Source of the DNA: Leptodactylus fallax
Taxonomy: Eukaryota; Chordata; Amphibia; Anura; Leptodactylidae
DNA length: 64,000 nucleotides
Direction: 5' to 3'
Assembly: GCA_947044405.1 (NCBI GenBank)
Contig: CAMRHE010000067.1
Span: 6,453,501-6,517,500 of the forward strand
Translations under genes and position numbers: made by a program
In this document: in pieces, positions 1-11,487 of the stretch
Layout of the letters: each line of letters starts with the position of its first letter
How positions within the stretch are numbered: position 1 is the first letter of the stretch
The notes under the pieces: generated by a model
Databases searched by the model: none
Told to the model about the DNA's origin: nothing
The model's input: the letters and a program-made list of their open reading frames with translations, nothing else

Positions 1-22
1 ACACCCAGTTGTCAATTTATTC

Positions 23-66
<44 letters not shown>

Positions 67-118
67 CATATCTATCTATCTAGCTATCTATCATATCTAT
101 CTAATCTATCTAGCTATA
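23..118 (+). repeat. (TATC)n microsatellite
   Basis: Uninterrupted TCTA repeats for about 45 bp, then imperfect repeats. Confidence 0.95.
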
Positions 119-210
119 TAAATGTCAAAAAGGGAGTTATAAAATTAGAGAGATCTTTGTATTCATGCCAATTAAACCACTTATTGGTCCTTACAAGGGG
201 CTTTTTCCAG

Positions 211-211
<1 letters not shown>

Positions 212-270
<59 letters not shown>

Positions 271-272
271 CA
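212..272 (+). repeat. (TATC)n microsatellite
   Basis: GTCT repeats pass into a clean TCTA run. Confidence 0.95.
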
Positions 273-864
273 TCAGCAATCACACATATACTGTATATCT
301 ACTTATGCAGTATTATTTTCTATACTTCATGTCTAGCTACATATGTTAAGACTATCAATCTTAAAGGCATGATCACTTTTTTGTCTATTTTCAGCTACAC
401 GTATCTCAAATGCAGAAGTCTGACTTCTATGACGATAATACAATTTGGAGCCCTAAACACATGAGACCTTTCTGGCCACAGCTGGCAGTCTACCTCATAA
501 CTGAAGTATTAGTGTAACAAATCAAAGAATATTAAGTTATCCAGTATGGTCCTAAGAGTGGGGACAGTATAACTGTGTGCAGATGTAGCAGTGCTGAATC
601 TGTCACTGACACTATGACAACTAACTGAATGAAACTAGTAGGTTTATCTGTAAAGTCCTATAGAAATGTAAAGGTAATGCATTGATGTGTGCCTAAAGAC
701 AAAGATAAATTCAGGCTTACAATACTGACAGTCTCAGCTCTGCTACATCATGTACAGTTTTCACACATGCCATTTTTTGCACCAGACCAGATACCTTATT
801 TAAGAACCTTTGAGGCTGCTTATACTGGTGCTTAAAGGGGATTCTAGTTTTCTGCTTCACTAGC

Positions 865-935
865 TTAAATGGGGTCTCCAAGATTACAATATTGACGTCC
901 TATCCTTACAATAGGTCATCAATATCAGATGGCCT
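865..935 (+). mobile_element. TTAA-type element fragment
   Basis: TTAAATGGGGTCTCCAAG, then CCTATCCTTACAATAGGTCA and CAATATCAG: the left end of the same family as 58401-58802. Confidence 0.55.
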
Positions 936-1857
936 TTCGTCTATATATTATGCATGCTGGCCGTCTTCTTTAACCATTTTATGCCTGGGCCATTTTCCAA
1001 TTTTCCCTAGTTCATGATTTTTACTTTTTTTTTCTTACATACGGTTTTGAGGGCTATAACATTTTTTGCTGGTTATTCAATGAATTTTTGTGTCTCTTTT
1101 TCTGCGATACATAGGTCTTTATTTTTATATCATTTTTATTTTTGCATGTTTTTTTTAATATCTGGAAAAAAAACCTAATCATTTTTCCTCTCTGTTGCAG
1201 CTCCCTAATGTGAATGGCAGAGCTGATCTGGCTCCTCTAGGACCCAGCAGCTCCTGCAGTTTTCCGCTTCCCCAGGTTAATCATAAGACCTCCAGGCCGG
1301 GAGGAAAACCTCACCATGGCACTGTGTATACAGCAATAGGGAAGACAGGGCGGTAATAAAATGTCTCTGCCTTGTGTCTGGGATGACTCCCTGCTCCTGC
1401 ATGATATTGCACAGGTATGTCTTTGCAGAGTTAGAGGGCATCTGGACATACATAGTCAATGGGCATTCAGCATCTGGTTAAGCAGGTCGCCACACAAGAA
1501 GAATATATTTGTAATGTTATATTGGGTAGTCATTTCAAAGAGTCTTCACTCTGTCTGTCTATCTATCTATCTAGTCACAAAGGGGTGTGTCCCTACACAT
1601 TCAGGCCCTGTCCAATCTGATCCAATTTGACAAAGGTTATGACACCTAGTTGTCAATTTATTTATGCATTCCCAGGAGGAATAACAGAGGAACAGGAAAG
1701 ATTAGCAATGTTATTAGATTGGGAATATAAGGCAAGTCAGGAGAACTATAGGATCCTTTATTAATGCAATGTGCTATACATCTGCTGGACACATCCATCC
1801 ACAACCATTCCACAGTGGCCATCATGGACAATCCTCCGCCGAGCTGCATGCTATATA

Positions 1858-3424
1858 CAGTCATGGCCAAAAGTTTTGAGAATGATACAAATATTAATTT
1901 TTACAAAGTCTACTGCTTCAGTTTTTCTAATGGCAATTTGCATATACTCCAGAATGTTATAAAGAGTGATCAGCTTAACAGCAATTACTTGCAAAGTCAA
2001 TATTTGCCTAGAAAATGAACTTTATCCCCCAAAACACATTTCAACATGATTGCAGCCCTGCCTTAAAAGGACCACCTAACATCGTTTCAGTGATTGCTCC
2101 ATTAACACAGGTGTGGGTGTTGATGAGGACAGGGCTGGAGATCAATCTGTCATGATTAAGTAAGAATGACACCACTGGACACTTTAAAAGGAGGCTGGTG
2201 CTTGCCATCATTGTTTCTCTTCTGTTAACCATGGTTATCTCTAAAGAAACACGTGCAGTCATCATTGCACTGCACAAAAATGGCCTAACTGGGAAGAGTA
2301 TTGCAGCTAGAAAGATTGCACCTCAGTCAACAATCTATCGCATCATCAAGAACTTCAAGGAGAGAGGTTCCATTGGTGCCAAAAAGGCTCCAGGGCGCCC
2401 AAGAAAGACCAGCAAGCGGCAGGACCGTCTCTTAAAAGTGTTTCAGCTGCGGGATCGGGCTACCAGCAGTGCAGAGCTTGCTGAGGAATGGCAGCAGGCA
2501 GGTGTGAGTGCATCTGCACGCACTGTGAGGCGGAGACTCTTGGAGCAAGGCCTGGTCTCAAGGAGGGCAGCAAAGAAGCCACTTCTCTGCAGAAAAAACA
2601 TCAGGGACAGACTGATATTCTGCAAAAGGTACAGGGAGTGGACTGCTGAGGACTGGGGTAAAGTCATTTTCTCTGATGAATCCCCTTTTCGATTGTTTGG
2701 AACATCTGGAAAACAGCTTATTCGGAGAAGAAGAGGTGAGCGCTACCACCAGTCTTGTCTCATGCCAACTGTAAAGCATCCTGAAACCATTCATGTGTGG
2801 GGTTGCTTCTCAGCCAAGGGAATCGGCTCTCTCACAGTCTTGCCTAAAAACACAGCCATGAATAAAGAATGGTACCAGAATGTCCTCCAAGAGCAACTTC
2901 TCCCAACCGTCCAAGAGCAGTTTGGCGCTCAACAATGCCTTTTCCAGCATGATGGAGCACCTTGCCATAAAGCAAAGGTGATAACTAAATGTCTCAGGGA
3001 ACAAAACATAGAGATTTTGGGTCCATGGCCTGGAAACTCCCCAGATCTTAATCCCATTGAGAACTTGTGGTCAATCATCAAGAGACGGGTGGACAAACAA
3101 AAACCAACAAATTCTGACAAAATTAATGCATTGATTCTGCAAGAATGGACTGCTATCAGTCAGGATTTGGTCCAGAAGTTGATTGAGAGCATGCCAGGGA
3201 GAATTGCAGAGGTCCTGAAGAAGAAGGGTCAACACTGCAAATATTGACTTGCTGCATTAACTCATTCTAACTGTCAATATAAGCTTCTGTTACTCATAAT
3301 ATGAATGCAATTCTATTTCTGTATGTGATAAAAACATCTGACAAACACACATAAAAACCAGAGGGCAGCAGATCATGTGAAAATATAATATTTGTGTCAT
3401 TCTCAAAACTTTTGGCCATGACTG
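1858..3424 (+). mobile_element. Complete Tc1-like transposon (DD35E type)
   Basis: This 1567-bp element is flanked by TA on both sides (1856-1857 and 3425-3426). Its inverted ends begin CAGTCATGGCCAAAAGTTTT. They match perfectly for 28 bases and then for about ten more after one mismatch. It holds one open transposase frame on the plus strand. The intact frame and near-identical ends suggest a fairly recent insertion. It lies in a PTPRN2 intron, in the orientation opposite to the gene. Confidence 0.93.
2231..3247 (+). CDS. Tc1-like transposase, apparently intact, DD35E
   Basis: The frame cuts and rejoins its own transposon at TA sites. I place the start at the ATG at 2231 (MVISKETR), giving 338 residues, usual for Tc1; an upstream in-frame ATG at 2198 would add 11 hydrophobic residues. 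The N-terminal third is the paired-like DNA-binding region, two helix-turn-helix units joined by a GRPR minor-groove motif at residues 55-58. The catalytic residues are Asp149 (FSDES), Asp241 (FQHDGAPCH) and Glu277 (NPIENLW). 35 residues separate the second Asp and the Glu, one more than the classical DD34E. An extra residue in ILGPWPGNSPDLNPIE accounts for this. DD35E Tc1 elements have been described as the Traveler family; assignment here is inference. No stop or frameshift is present. Confidence 0.92.
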   Translation: MVISKETRAVIIALHKNGLTGKSIAARKIAPQSTIYRIIKNFKERGSIGAKKAPGRPRKTSKRQDRLLKVFQLRDRATSSAELAEEWQQAGVSASARTVRRRLLEQGLVSRRAAKKPLLCRKNIRDRLIFCKRYREWTAEDWGKVIFSDESPFRLFGTSGKQLIRRRRGERYHQSCLMPTVKHPETIHVWGCFSAKGIGSLTVLPKNTAMNKEWYQNVLQEQLLPTVQEQFGAQQCLFQHDGAPCHKAKVITKCLREQNIEILGPWPGNSPDLNPIENLWSIIKRRVDKQKPTNSDKINALILQEWTAISQDLVQKLIESMPGRIAEVLKKKGQHCKY

Positions 3425-3437
3425 TACTGGCTATAAT

Positions 3438-4004
3438 TAGAGATGAGCAAAGTATTCAAAAATTCGATTCAGAAACTTCGCCAAATTTCGCGATACGATT
3501 CTATTCGATCCGAAATAACTCGCGGCGAATCGCGTAACAAAAACAGCTATTTATTGGCTGCAGAGAGCTGGGGTGGGCGGCAAAATGGCGGAACCCCTTG
3601 GATGCCGCAGTCATGTTTGACCGCAGCATCCAAGGTGTTCAAACCCCCGATCTTTTATGGAGCAGGGTGTTAGCTGTCAGTTACAGCTATCACCTGCTAC
3701 ATAACCGATCGAGGGGATTTAACACCTTGGATGCTGCGGTCAAACATGCCGTGTGGGATCGCGAAGTGGTTAAAGGGCTGTGACATCACAGGGCTGGCTG
3801 CTGATTGGCTGCACGCATGACATTGTGGGTGATCCCGCGTTCCCAGAGTTCCTTGCCCCATGTCCTAACATGTACAGCAGCCATTTTGAACTAAATGCGA
3901 ATCGTTACCACAAAGCGTGACGAAATTCGGATTCAATACGAATCAAATATTTCCTGAAATTCGGATCGAATTCCACTTCTGCAGCTTCGATTCGCTCATC
4001 TCTA
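3438..4004. mobile_element. Fold-back element with TAGAGATGAGC ends
   Basis: TAGAGATGAGC at the left pairs with GCTCATCTCTA at the right. AT-rich diverged GATTCG/CGAATC arms follow. Inside, 3614-3639 and 3721-3746 form a perfect 26-bp inverted repeat. It begins 13 bases after the DD35E Tc1. No coding capacity was seen. Confidence 0.78.
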
Positions 4005-4149
4005 GTGATAATGAGACTATGACATAGGCACTACATACTATCAGCAGTATAGGATCCTTGTTGGAGTTTCTGTACTTATTTATTTCAGATTTTGCGCATC
4101 CTCTGAAGAGTCCACAGAAGAATGGATTAATGCTATTGTTATAAGTCAG

Positions 4150-4290
4150 TGACAGGCAGGCAGCTCGCACACAGGCAGATAAATGGATTTGCCCAAGACC
4201 ACAGTGAGCACCAGTGACAGAGGCAGGAATTGAACCAATGACCTTGCGCATCAAAGAACAGTTCCTTAACCAATACGTCACATCTTTTCA
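4150..4290 (+). repeat. MIR/CR1-like retroposon tail
   Basis: The phrases GATTTGCCCAAGACCACAG, GTGACAGAGGCAGGAATTGA and CCTTAACCAATACG follow the order of the old CORE-SINE or CR1 3' sequence found across tetrapods. It is short and diverged, so the exact family is uncertain. Confidence 0.5.
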
Positions 4291-5345
4291 AAAGGCTTTT
4301 ACAATTCGCGAAAAATGACAAACCCAGAGACATTAAAGGTCAGCACTCTCCCTGCATAACCCCTATTATTTCTGTGATATGATGAGCAGGGGCTGCGCCG
4401 CTGTAAAAGCCTGGCACAAAGCGGTAACGCCGGCTGATTATGTGTCAAGTGCCGGCTCTACACCATAATTATGTGCTTTTACTGTATGTACCATTTACAA
4501 AGTATGTGCACTACATCCAGAACAGTTCACTTCCTCCCTATGTACCTCCTACAAGACGCACACCAGAACACCTTCTAAACTGTTTAAGGAATCCTTATTA
4601 TGCCAAATCACTTCCCCAATTTTCTCTGTATGATATCAAGTATAATTAAGCCGTACACGCTGAGATACTTGGGTGTATATACAGAGTCACATTTCTATAA
4701 ACAATTTGCATTCTCCTTATTCTGCTCTTATATACAAGTGTAGCAGAGCTGAATTTGCCATTGAAAGGGAGTCTATCACCTTCCGCAAGTATATTCAACG
4801 GCCACCACCACATTACAGTGATATACAACATACCTTTGTTATGTAGGTCACTTTTGTAGATTTTGAGAAAGACAACTTTGAAATCTTGTGCTAAGGTGGC
4901 AGTTGGGGGCGGGCCTTCAGCCCTGGGAGCAGTGCTCTTGGGATGGGCCTTCAGCCCTGGGCGCAATGCTCTTAGTGCTAAAGTAGGATGGGTGATGTCA
5001 TAACAACAATTACCACTGCCAGGGATTTCACAGGCAGGAGATGATAAGGTTCTGAGTGGCCACAGCAGTGCTCCAGGGAGCTGAAGGCCCGCCCCCAGTG
5101 CACTAACTGCTTCATTTGCATAACACTTCAAAGTTATTTTTCTCCAAATTTACAAAAGAGACATACATAACAGAGGTATGGTGTTTGTCACTACTATAAT
5201 GTTCTCTGTAACATGGTGCTAACAAATGTATTTGGGGGAGGTGGTAGACTCGGTTTATATAATATGATTTAAAGTGTACCTCCAATTATAAAACAACTTG
5301 CCATAAATCCATAGCACAAGCAAAGATAAAAACATTTGCAGTTTA

Positions 5346-5460
5346 AGGGTGGGTTCACACTTGCGGCGGCACTCTGTCAGCCGCGAATCCGACCTAAATG
5401 TGGGAAAACTGGTCGGATTTTCGTCGGACGGAGTGCCGCCGCCAGTGTGAACCCAACCTA
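5346..5460. mobile_element. Short palindromic MITE
   Basis: The arms GTTCACACTTGCGGCGGCAC and GTGCCGCCGCCAGTGTGAAC are inverted with one mismatch over about 22 bp. The outer tips resemble the GGTTCACACC family, but the centre is unrelated. Confidence 0.7.
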
Positions 5461-6237
5461 ACTTATTACAGAAAAATGCTTCTTTCTTCCTTTCTTTCCT
5501 CCTCCCTCTTCCTACTGCACTGATCACTCCTTCTAAATTCACTGAAAACAATCCATAGATATGAGGCAGAGATGAAAATGGATTTTCAGTTTACTGTGGA
5601 TACAGATTACAACTGCTGGCCAAAGAAGTCTATGGAGAGGTGAAGGGGAGACACATAGCTACACTCTGCTGCTGCTTCTAGTAAGTTTTTTATTCTCTCA
5701 CCTTAGTGTTGGATTCACAGACACACCGCTCATTACTGCTGTATAATGCCCTCTATGCTGCTGCTGATTCTGTGTGAGAGATAGGGGAGTAGGATCCCCC
5801 CTTTTCTGTGTGCACTGTGTATGGTAGAGATTATATCAGTTAGTCTCCTGCTTCTGCCCCCTCCTCTTCCTTCCCTTCCCCCTCTATAGACATCTATGGG
5901 CATCAGCTGTGTCTTCTCTTCACAGAAGATGAATTAAGAGCGAGTGATCAGCACAGGAGGCAGGTGGAGGGGAGAAGCCTATCTTCCCTTATATTATTGA
6001 TTTAAGGAAGGTTGCTTATTGCTGGAGTTACACTGCAATGCAATAATGTTATGTGTTGTCCCACATAGCGAAACATATCTAAAAAACGTGGCATAAAAAT
6101 ACCAAAGCAGATAAGGTGCAGAAAACAATGATAGCATTTTTCACTGCTTTTCTGCTGCCTTTTCCTTTTTGCCCTCCCCCATGTAAGGCACTGTGCAGTG
6201 TACAGGTCAGTGAAAATAGAACATATGGCAGACAGAT

Positions 6238-6480
6238 TGTGTACATTATACATGTACTGTGACATCACTATGTTCATTATACATGTACTGTGACATCACT
6301 ATGTTCATTATTCTTGTACGGTGACATCACTGTGTTTATTATACATATCACTATGAGAATTATCACACCATTGTGACATCATTATGTCAACTATTCCTGT
6401 ACTGTGACATCAGTGTGCATAATGTACATTATCTTACTTTTGTGACATCACTGTGTGTATTCTCTGTGCTGTAAAATCAC
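6238..6480 (+). repeat. Minisatellite, about 38-bp unit
   Basis: GTACTGTGACATCACTATGT and close variants recur six or seven times, with a variable TTATACAT spacer. Confidence 0.8.
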
Positions 6481-6827
6481 TTTAAGTGTTATAAGCTGAT
6501 TATGGGGACAATTCCTAGTAACATGGAGGAGTCTCTTGTAGAGGTAATATAACTTCTTGTGGTCAATTTTGTAATTGTGTGTATTGCTTTATAAGTAGCT
6601 TTGGCCTGTACAGTAACTTTACAAACACTCACAATAACACTGCTAATAAGGAAGTTATACCTAACACCTCCAGTTTATTGAAGTATGAGTAAATATTGTG
6701 CAATAGGACATGGCAGCCAGGTCATAATAAATGTGTTATATAATGATACGGCATAGGTATAATAACAAAATCACAGCATGCTTATGTCATTATTAGATAA
6801 AGGAAGGTGCAAAGAACAAGTCTGTAC

Positions 6828-6994
6828 CTGCGGAAATCTAGCAGTGAGCGTGTTGAAGTTGGTACACCATGGTCATTCCAGTTGAGGAAGTTAAACTGGG
6901 TGACTGTGCGGGTTTCATTAGTCTGTAGGTTTTTTAGATAGAAGCTTCTCACAAGGAAATCTTCACACCAGATATGTTCAGAGACAAGATTTAC
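6828..6994 (-). CDS. PTPRN2: PTPRN2 coding exon with WPD-loop equivalent
   Basis: This 167-bp exon encodes 55 codons plus AG of the next Arg codon. It starts [20 protein letters not shown] and ends with SLLDFR. The loop that carries the general acid in active tyrosine phosphatases (WPDHGVP) reads WNDHGVP here. Human phogrin, as I remember it, has WYDRGVP, and IA-2 lacks the acid. The acceptor is ATCCAG, the donor is CGCAG|GTACAG (phase 2 out). The following exon, with the HCSDGAGR-type signature loop, would lie left of position 1. Confidence 0.96.
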
Positions 6995-7446
6995 CTGGAT
7001 GGGATTGGAGTCATAAGGCACAACTTAAGAACATTGACAAACATCTGCTTCATATTGCTTTACAAAAATCTACCTCCTCTAGAGGACTGTACACCTGTCT
7101 CATCATCCCCGCTCCATATTAATCAGAATGAAGGGCTTTATTTATAGGAACTTGTAAACCACTACAGGAAAGTGGCTTGTCACAATTCACATTAGCCTGG
7201 AGTCTTAACATCAACTTGAAATTAAAATTAAAATATCACCTGTTTTGATGGTATTTTTCATTTTTTTAAATCTATGTATCTTTCCATCATCTATCTACTA
7301 TCTACCTATCTGTATGTCTATTACGCATTGTTATTTTATATACTTAATATTTAGTTATATATGCTATGATTATCTATCTCTCTATCATATCTATCTATTA
7401 TACATTGTTATTTTATATACTTTATATTTAACTACATATGCTAAGA

Positions 7447-7503
<57 letters not shown>

Positions 7504-8127
7504 ATCTCTATATACTTTCCATCCCCCTTATTTATCGGCCTATGTAGCATCTTTATAACTACACTTCTATGTGTCTACTTTATGTCTAGCTACATATCTT
7601 ACAATCAAACTTATCTACTTATTCATTATCATTATATCTAGTTATACATGTCTAGACTATCTATCTTCTCTTTTTATTTACGTAGTATCATTATATCCAT
7701 ATTTTTACTTCTCTACTTTATATTTAGCACCACATCTTACAACTAGTTATCTATCTGTCATCTCATATCTTTATATGTATCTTTTTATTCATTGACTTTC
7801 TATCCAGCTATATATACTTTATCCGTGGCACATACATACATATATTCTAGATCTTTCTATCAATATATCTAACATTTACTTCCCATCTACAATCACTACT
7901 ATTCTGACAATGTTACATTTCATATCATTCCCCTCTTCTCTTTTCTTGCTAACCTATCAATGGGAGATTCGACTGGAACAACCATTGGAAACTTGGAAAC
8001 TTGGAAACACATAGCCCTGCATAGGAGCTGCAGACACCAATGAATAGAATACTTTTTATCATTTTGATATATTTTAGATTAATGTGATCAATAAAACCGA
8101 TGATGTATTGGATACAGAGATAGATAC
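6995..8127 (-). other. PTPRN2: PTPRN2 intron, 1.1 kb
   Basis: Lies between the core-strand exon and the WPD-loop exon. About 7270-7800 is a decayed TATC/TTTA microsatellite field. The remainder shows no recognisable gene or mobile element. Confidence 0.85.
7270..7800 (+). repeat. TATC microsatellite field
   Basis: A clean TATC core at about 7449-7502 lies in a broad field of degraded TATC, TTTA and TACATATG units. Long open frames here (YLSIYLSIY) are translation artefacts. Confidence 0.9.
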
Positions 8128-8247
8128 CTCGTAGATGTGGTAGAGGTTAGAGCCTTCGTCGGGCCAGTAGTGGTAACACTGTTTGACTCCATTCTCTGCT
8201 AGTGATGTCAACATCACGATTACAACGCAGCCGTTTTCCCATACCAT
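8128..8247 (-). CDS. PTPRN2: PTPRN2 coding exon, core beta-sheet segment
   Basis: This 120-bp, 40-codon exon starts [20 protein letters not shown] and ends [14 protein letters not shown]. It corresponds to the MVWE...VIVMLT block of the phosphatase fold, a buried strand of the central sheet. The acceptor is TGTCTGCAG, the donor is GAG|GTATCT, and both ends are phase 0. The open frame continues into both introns, so the visible 170-residue frame is not the real exon. [26 protein letters not shown] is close to phogrin; where phogrin has Pro in MLTPLAENG this copy has Ser. Confidence 0.96.
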
Positions 8248-8632
8248 CTGCAGACAAAAGAGAGACACACCGTGGCCACACTGCGAGCGCTTAATTACCG
8301 CGTGACACGTGTAATTACAGCACTCAGACGCACAATCAAAACTCATTCCATTCAGTGCAAATTCACATTTCATTTTCATTAGACACTTCTCCTCTGCAGC
8401 TGCTTCCAAATCCCCGAGCACGACGCAGCATTTAGAAAATATGCCATTTAAATATTTTCTCTTTGTGGAAATTGCCAGCTTGAGCAGAAGGCAAACACCA
8501 CCGAATTCAGGCCGCAGATATGGGGCTGGTGGGTTATTAAGAAATGCAGCATGAGGAAGAGCCAGGAAATATATCATAAAATGCAACTCTAATATTTGCT
8601 TCTTTCATTATTTTTTAATTTTTTAAAGGGGT

Positions 8633-8720
8633 TTTCTGGGACTTATATGCTGATGGATAGGTCATCAATATGTGATTGTTGGGGGCAGACCTCCTGGAGA
8701 TAGACTCCCCATTACTCACT
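8633..8720 (+). mobile_element. TTAA-type element fragment
   Basis: TTAAAGGGGTTTTCTGGGA, then GGATAGGTCATCAATATG: the left end of the 58401-type element, without its partner end. Confidence 0.6.
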
Positions 8721-8887
8721 GGACTCCCTGCCCCTTCCTAGCTCTAGCACTCACAGGATTATGTGTGATGGTGCCAGAGAAGAGAGAATGGGCGAGGAGT
8801 CTGGGGAACTAAGAGTGGTAAGTAATGATGAAATCTGTACTCATCACTTGTTACCCCGGCCCCCCGACAACAGAGATGATGGGCATA

Positions 8888-9045
8888 TGGGGCCATTATA
8901 CTGTGTGGGATTAGAAGAGTTCCATTATACTTTTTGGGGGCAAAAGGGACCATTATACTTTGTGGTAATTATATGGGGGGCATTAATATGTGTGATGAAA
9001 AAAGAGGACCATTATACTGTGTGTAGGGGGTCATAATACTGTTAT
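8888..9045 (+). repeat. Minisatellite, GGACCATTATACTGTGTGG unit
   Basis: About five imperfect copies of GG(A/G)CCATTATACT(G/T)TGTGG separated by G-rich spacers. Confidence 0.8.
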
Positions 9046-9693
9046 TCTGCAGACTTTCCATAAGCGAATCTGCTGCCATCTATAGCAGCAGCACTTTTGA
9101 TGAGATTTCTACAAATCTTATCTATATGCTCCAACTAAAACCACAATGCTGCCACATGAGTTACTCCACAATGGGGTCCTCTGAGGCTCTTTGGCCAGAT
9201 AATGGAAACAATGCAGGCAAATTCAAGCATTTCCTAAACTGAAATGGAGTGTGGCCTACTAAAACTTGGCCCAGTTTAGAGGTTTCTCCCAGGGGTGGTC
9301 TAGGGTCCCTCTTTTGCCAACCTAAATGTTGTGCACGCCAAGTGTATTATCCTCTAAAAGCTTTACGTTAAGGTGAGAATATGATGCATAGTGAGGCACC
9401 CAGGGGCGGACATTGGTGCAACCTATGCTGCTGCACAGGGGCCCAGTAGCTCAGGGGCCCTATCGCCTTTATAGCAGCTTTTTATTATCTATTAGATTGT
9501 GGGTAAATGGCACAGCTAATGAACTTCATGGCTAACTATTACTGGTGGATTGTTGTAGAAATGTAAGGAGACGGCCCAAAACTAGGAGGGGGACATCAGT
9601 TGTCTGTGTCTGCCCCTGAAGGCATCAAATAGTGGCATACAGAGTGACTATGGCCCTATTACTTGTAACATTAGGGACAGATGCATAACTTTA

Positions 9694-9901
9694 AGGCTAG
9701 GTTCATACATGTGTCCGGATTACGTTCAGGGATTCCATCCATGAATCTGCTTGAAAAATGCGGAGAGAAAAGTCCAGCAAGCAGGACTTTTCTCTCCACA
9801 TTTTTTGGGCGGAAACCAGGTGGAAACCTGGTGGACTCTATTATAGTCTGTAACAAGCGGACCCAAAGAACGGAAACCCAAAAGCAGGTGTGAACCTAGC
9901 A
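9694..9901. mobile_element. Fold-back MITE, GGCTAGGTTCACACC family
   Basis: Starts AAGGCTAGGTTCATAC and ends with GCAGGTGTGAACCTAGC, inverted copies of each other. The central AGGACTTTTCTCTCC recurs in the sister copies at 23866, 32257 and 40060. Confidence 0.72.
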
Positions 9902-11331
9902 TAGGTGCTTGGGCTACAGTGCAAATCTTGTTACAGGGCCCTCACCTATCATGTGTCTGGTGTCTTATGTAGCAATGGGGCCCTTCAGGCTCCTGCACAA
10001 GGGGCCAATCACTGCATCTCCAAACAACCTACCCCCCGGCCTAGGGACTCTGTTTGTCAGGCTACCATTACAGTATACTTGCTTTGCAATGGGTCATTAA
10101 CAGCTGGTCCTTTTATCTATTTATCACATTGGTTACCTATGTTGATATATAATAATTATATTTCTGACATAATGACCCATATTCATATAGACTGTGTCAT
10201 AAATATCATCACCTTCACCTAGTGAGTTGATCTGAAATGCATTAGTTAGCGACTCTGTGGAGTATCAAAGGGATTCAATATTGAGAACTGTTGAAGAAAC
10301 AAATAATTTCAAGGAACTAGAGATATACCTTTATTTTATATAATGTATTCTGCAGTGTTATAGTACTTAAACTTCTACTTAGGGGGAATGTGAGGCTTAT
10401 ATTGCATGATAGGCATAAATATGGTCACTAAGGAGTAATCCCATGTACAGGGAGAAAACATTGCAAACTATTGGCAGCCATAGTTTTTTGCTTCTGTATA
10501 TTATTTATAAGACTTTGAGAAAATCTATAGTTCCTTGGGTGTCTACCAAAATAAGGACAAAATAAACGACTGCAAAATCAACCTCAATATCCTCCATTGA
10601 CTTAAAGAGACCTGTAGTAATACAGTAATAATCCTGCAGTCACTTGTCATATATTATTGCAGTGGTGGGAATATATAAGTTTTATTTCTTCACAAATACA
10701 AAAAACTTATAGGGAGTCATCCGGGTGAAGCATATTAAACCAGTAACACAGCTAGGTCACTTGAATATAACACTTTTTTCCCCATGAAAAGTCATACTTC
10801 CAAAATATTCATTTATTTCACAATATGCAAATGAGCAATCTGGAGCACCGACGAGGACTCCATTGCTCCAATCTGGTACACCCCAAACTTCTCTAAAATG
10901 CCCTCTTTCCCCCATTCCCTTCTTTGAGTGACAGGGCCAGGCAAGATTTTGGCTTAGCTGTCTGACACTGTCACTCAAAGATGGAAGGAGGGAATCCTGG
11001 GCAGGGTGGGGTATAGCAGTCTGGAGCAATAGAACCGCCTTCAGGTCTCCAGACTGTTCATTTGCATATTGTGAAATAAATTAATATCTCGGCAATGAGT
11101 TAACTATTTTCATCGGGAAAAAGACATTACAATCAGGTGAGCCTGACCTATAGTGTATATCCTGGTATAAAATTGGAGACACAAGACAGTACAGTAGGAC
11201 CCCATAGAAGTTCATTGGCGGTATATTACAACTCTGCAGAAAATAGTTGTTATATAGCACCATAATATAGTAGTATACATGAGCTTTATCTATGTAGTTT
11301 CCATACTAGTTGTGTACACTGGTGCACTCCA

Positions 11332-11487
11332 GTAATAGTATCCTTGATAAGGACATTATAAAGATGCGGCAGTGACGCTCCTGTAATAGTATCCTTGATA
11401 AGGACACATTATAAAGACGCACCAGTGACGCTCCTGTATTAGTATCCTTGATAAGGACATTATAAAGATGCGTCAGTGACGCTCCTG
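11332..11487 (+). repeat. Three-copy tandem repeat, 51-53 bp unit
   Basis: The unit contains AGTATCCTTGATAAGGACA and AGTGACGCTCCTGT. Copies are 51, 53 and 51 bp and nearly identical. TCCTTGATAAGGA is palindromic. Confidence 0.92.

Larger units (their letters stand above)
1..6827 (-). other. PTPRN2: PTPRN2 intron (incomplete at window edge)
   Basis: Non-coding sequence downstream of the WPD-loop exon. It contains TATC arrays, a complete Tc1, a large fold-back element, a MIR/CR1-like tail, a small hairpin MITE and a minisatellite, each listed separately. A short phrase, ACACC(C/T)AGTTGTCAATTTAT, occurs at position 1 and again near 1641, so an older repeat frames the first 1.6 kb. I see nothing I can name in about 400-860, 4340-4750 or 6500-6827. 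5470-5990 is pyrimidine-rich but has no clear motif. Confidence 0.85.

Noticed and set aside
165..464. 99-residue frame with YLSIYLSIY
   Set aside because: TATC microsatellite read through into flanking sequence; same for frames at 7245-7641 and 50343-51181.
2443..3120. Minus-strand frames across the DD35E element
   Set aside because: Antisense shadows of the plus-strand transposase.
4646..5131. 161-residue minus-strand frame
   Set aside because: Lies over a repeat-like segment with an AAAGGGAGTCTATCACC tip and duplicated CCTTCAGCCCTGGG; no protein family recognised.
8074..8586. 170-residue minus-strand frame taken as one gene
   Set aside because: Only 8128-8247 is coding; the rest is intron read through. 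The true exon is set by AG and GT borders and by the phogrin match.
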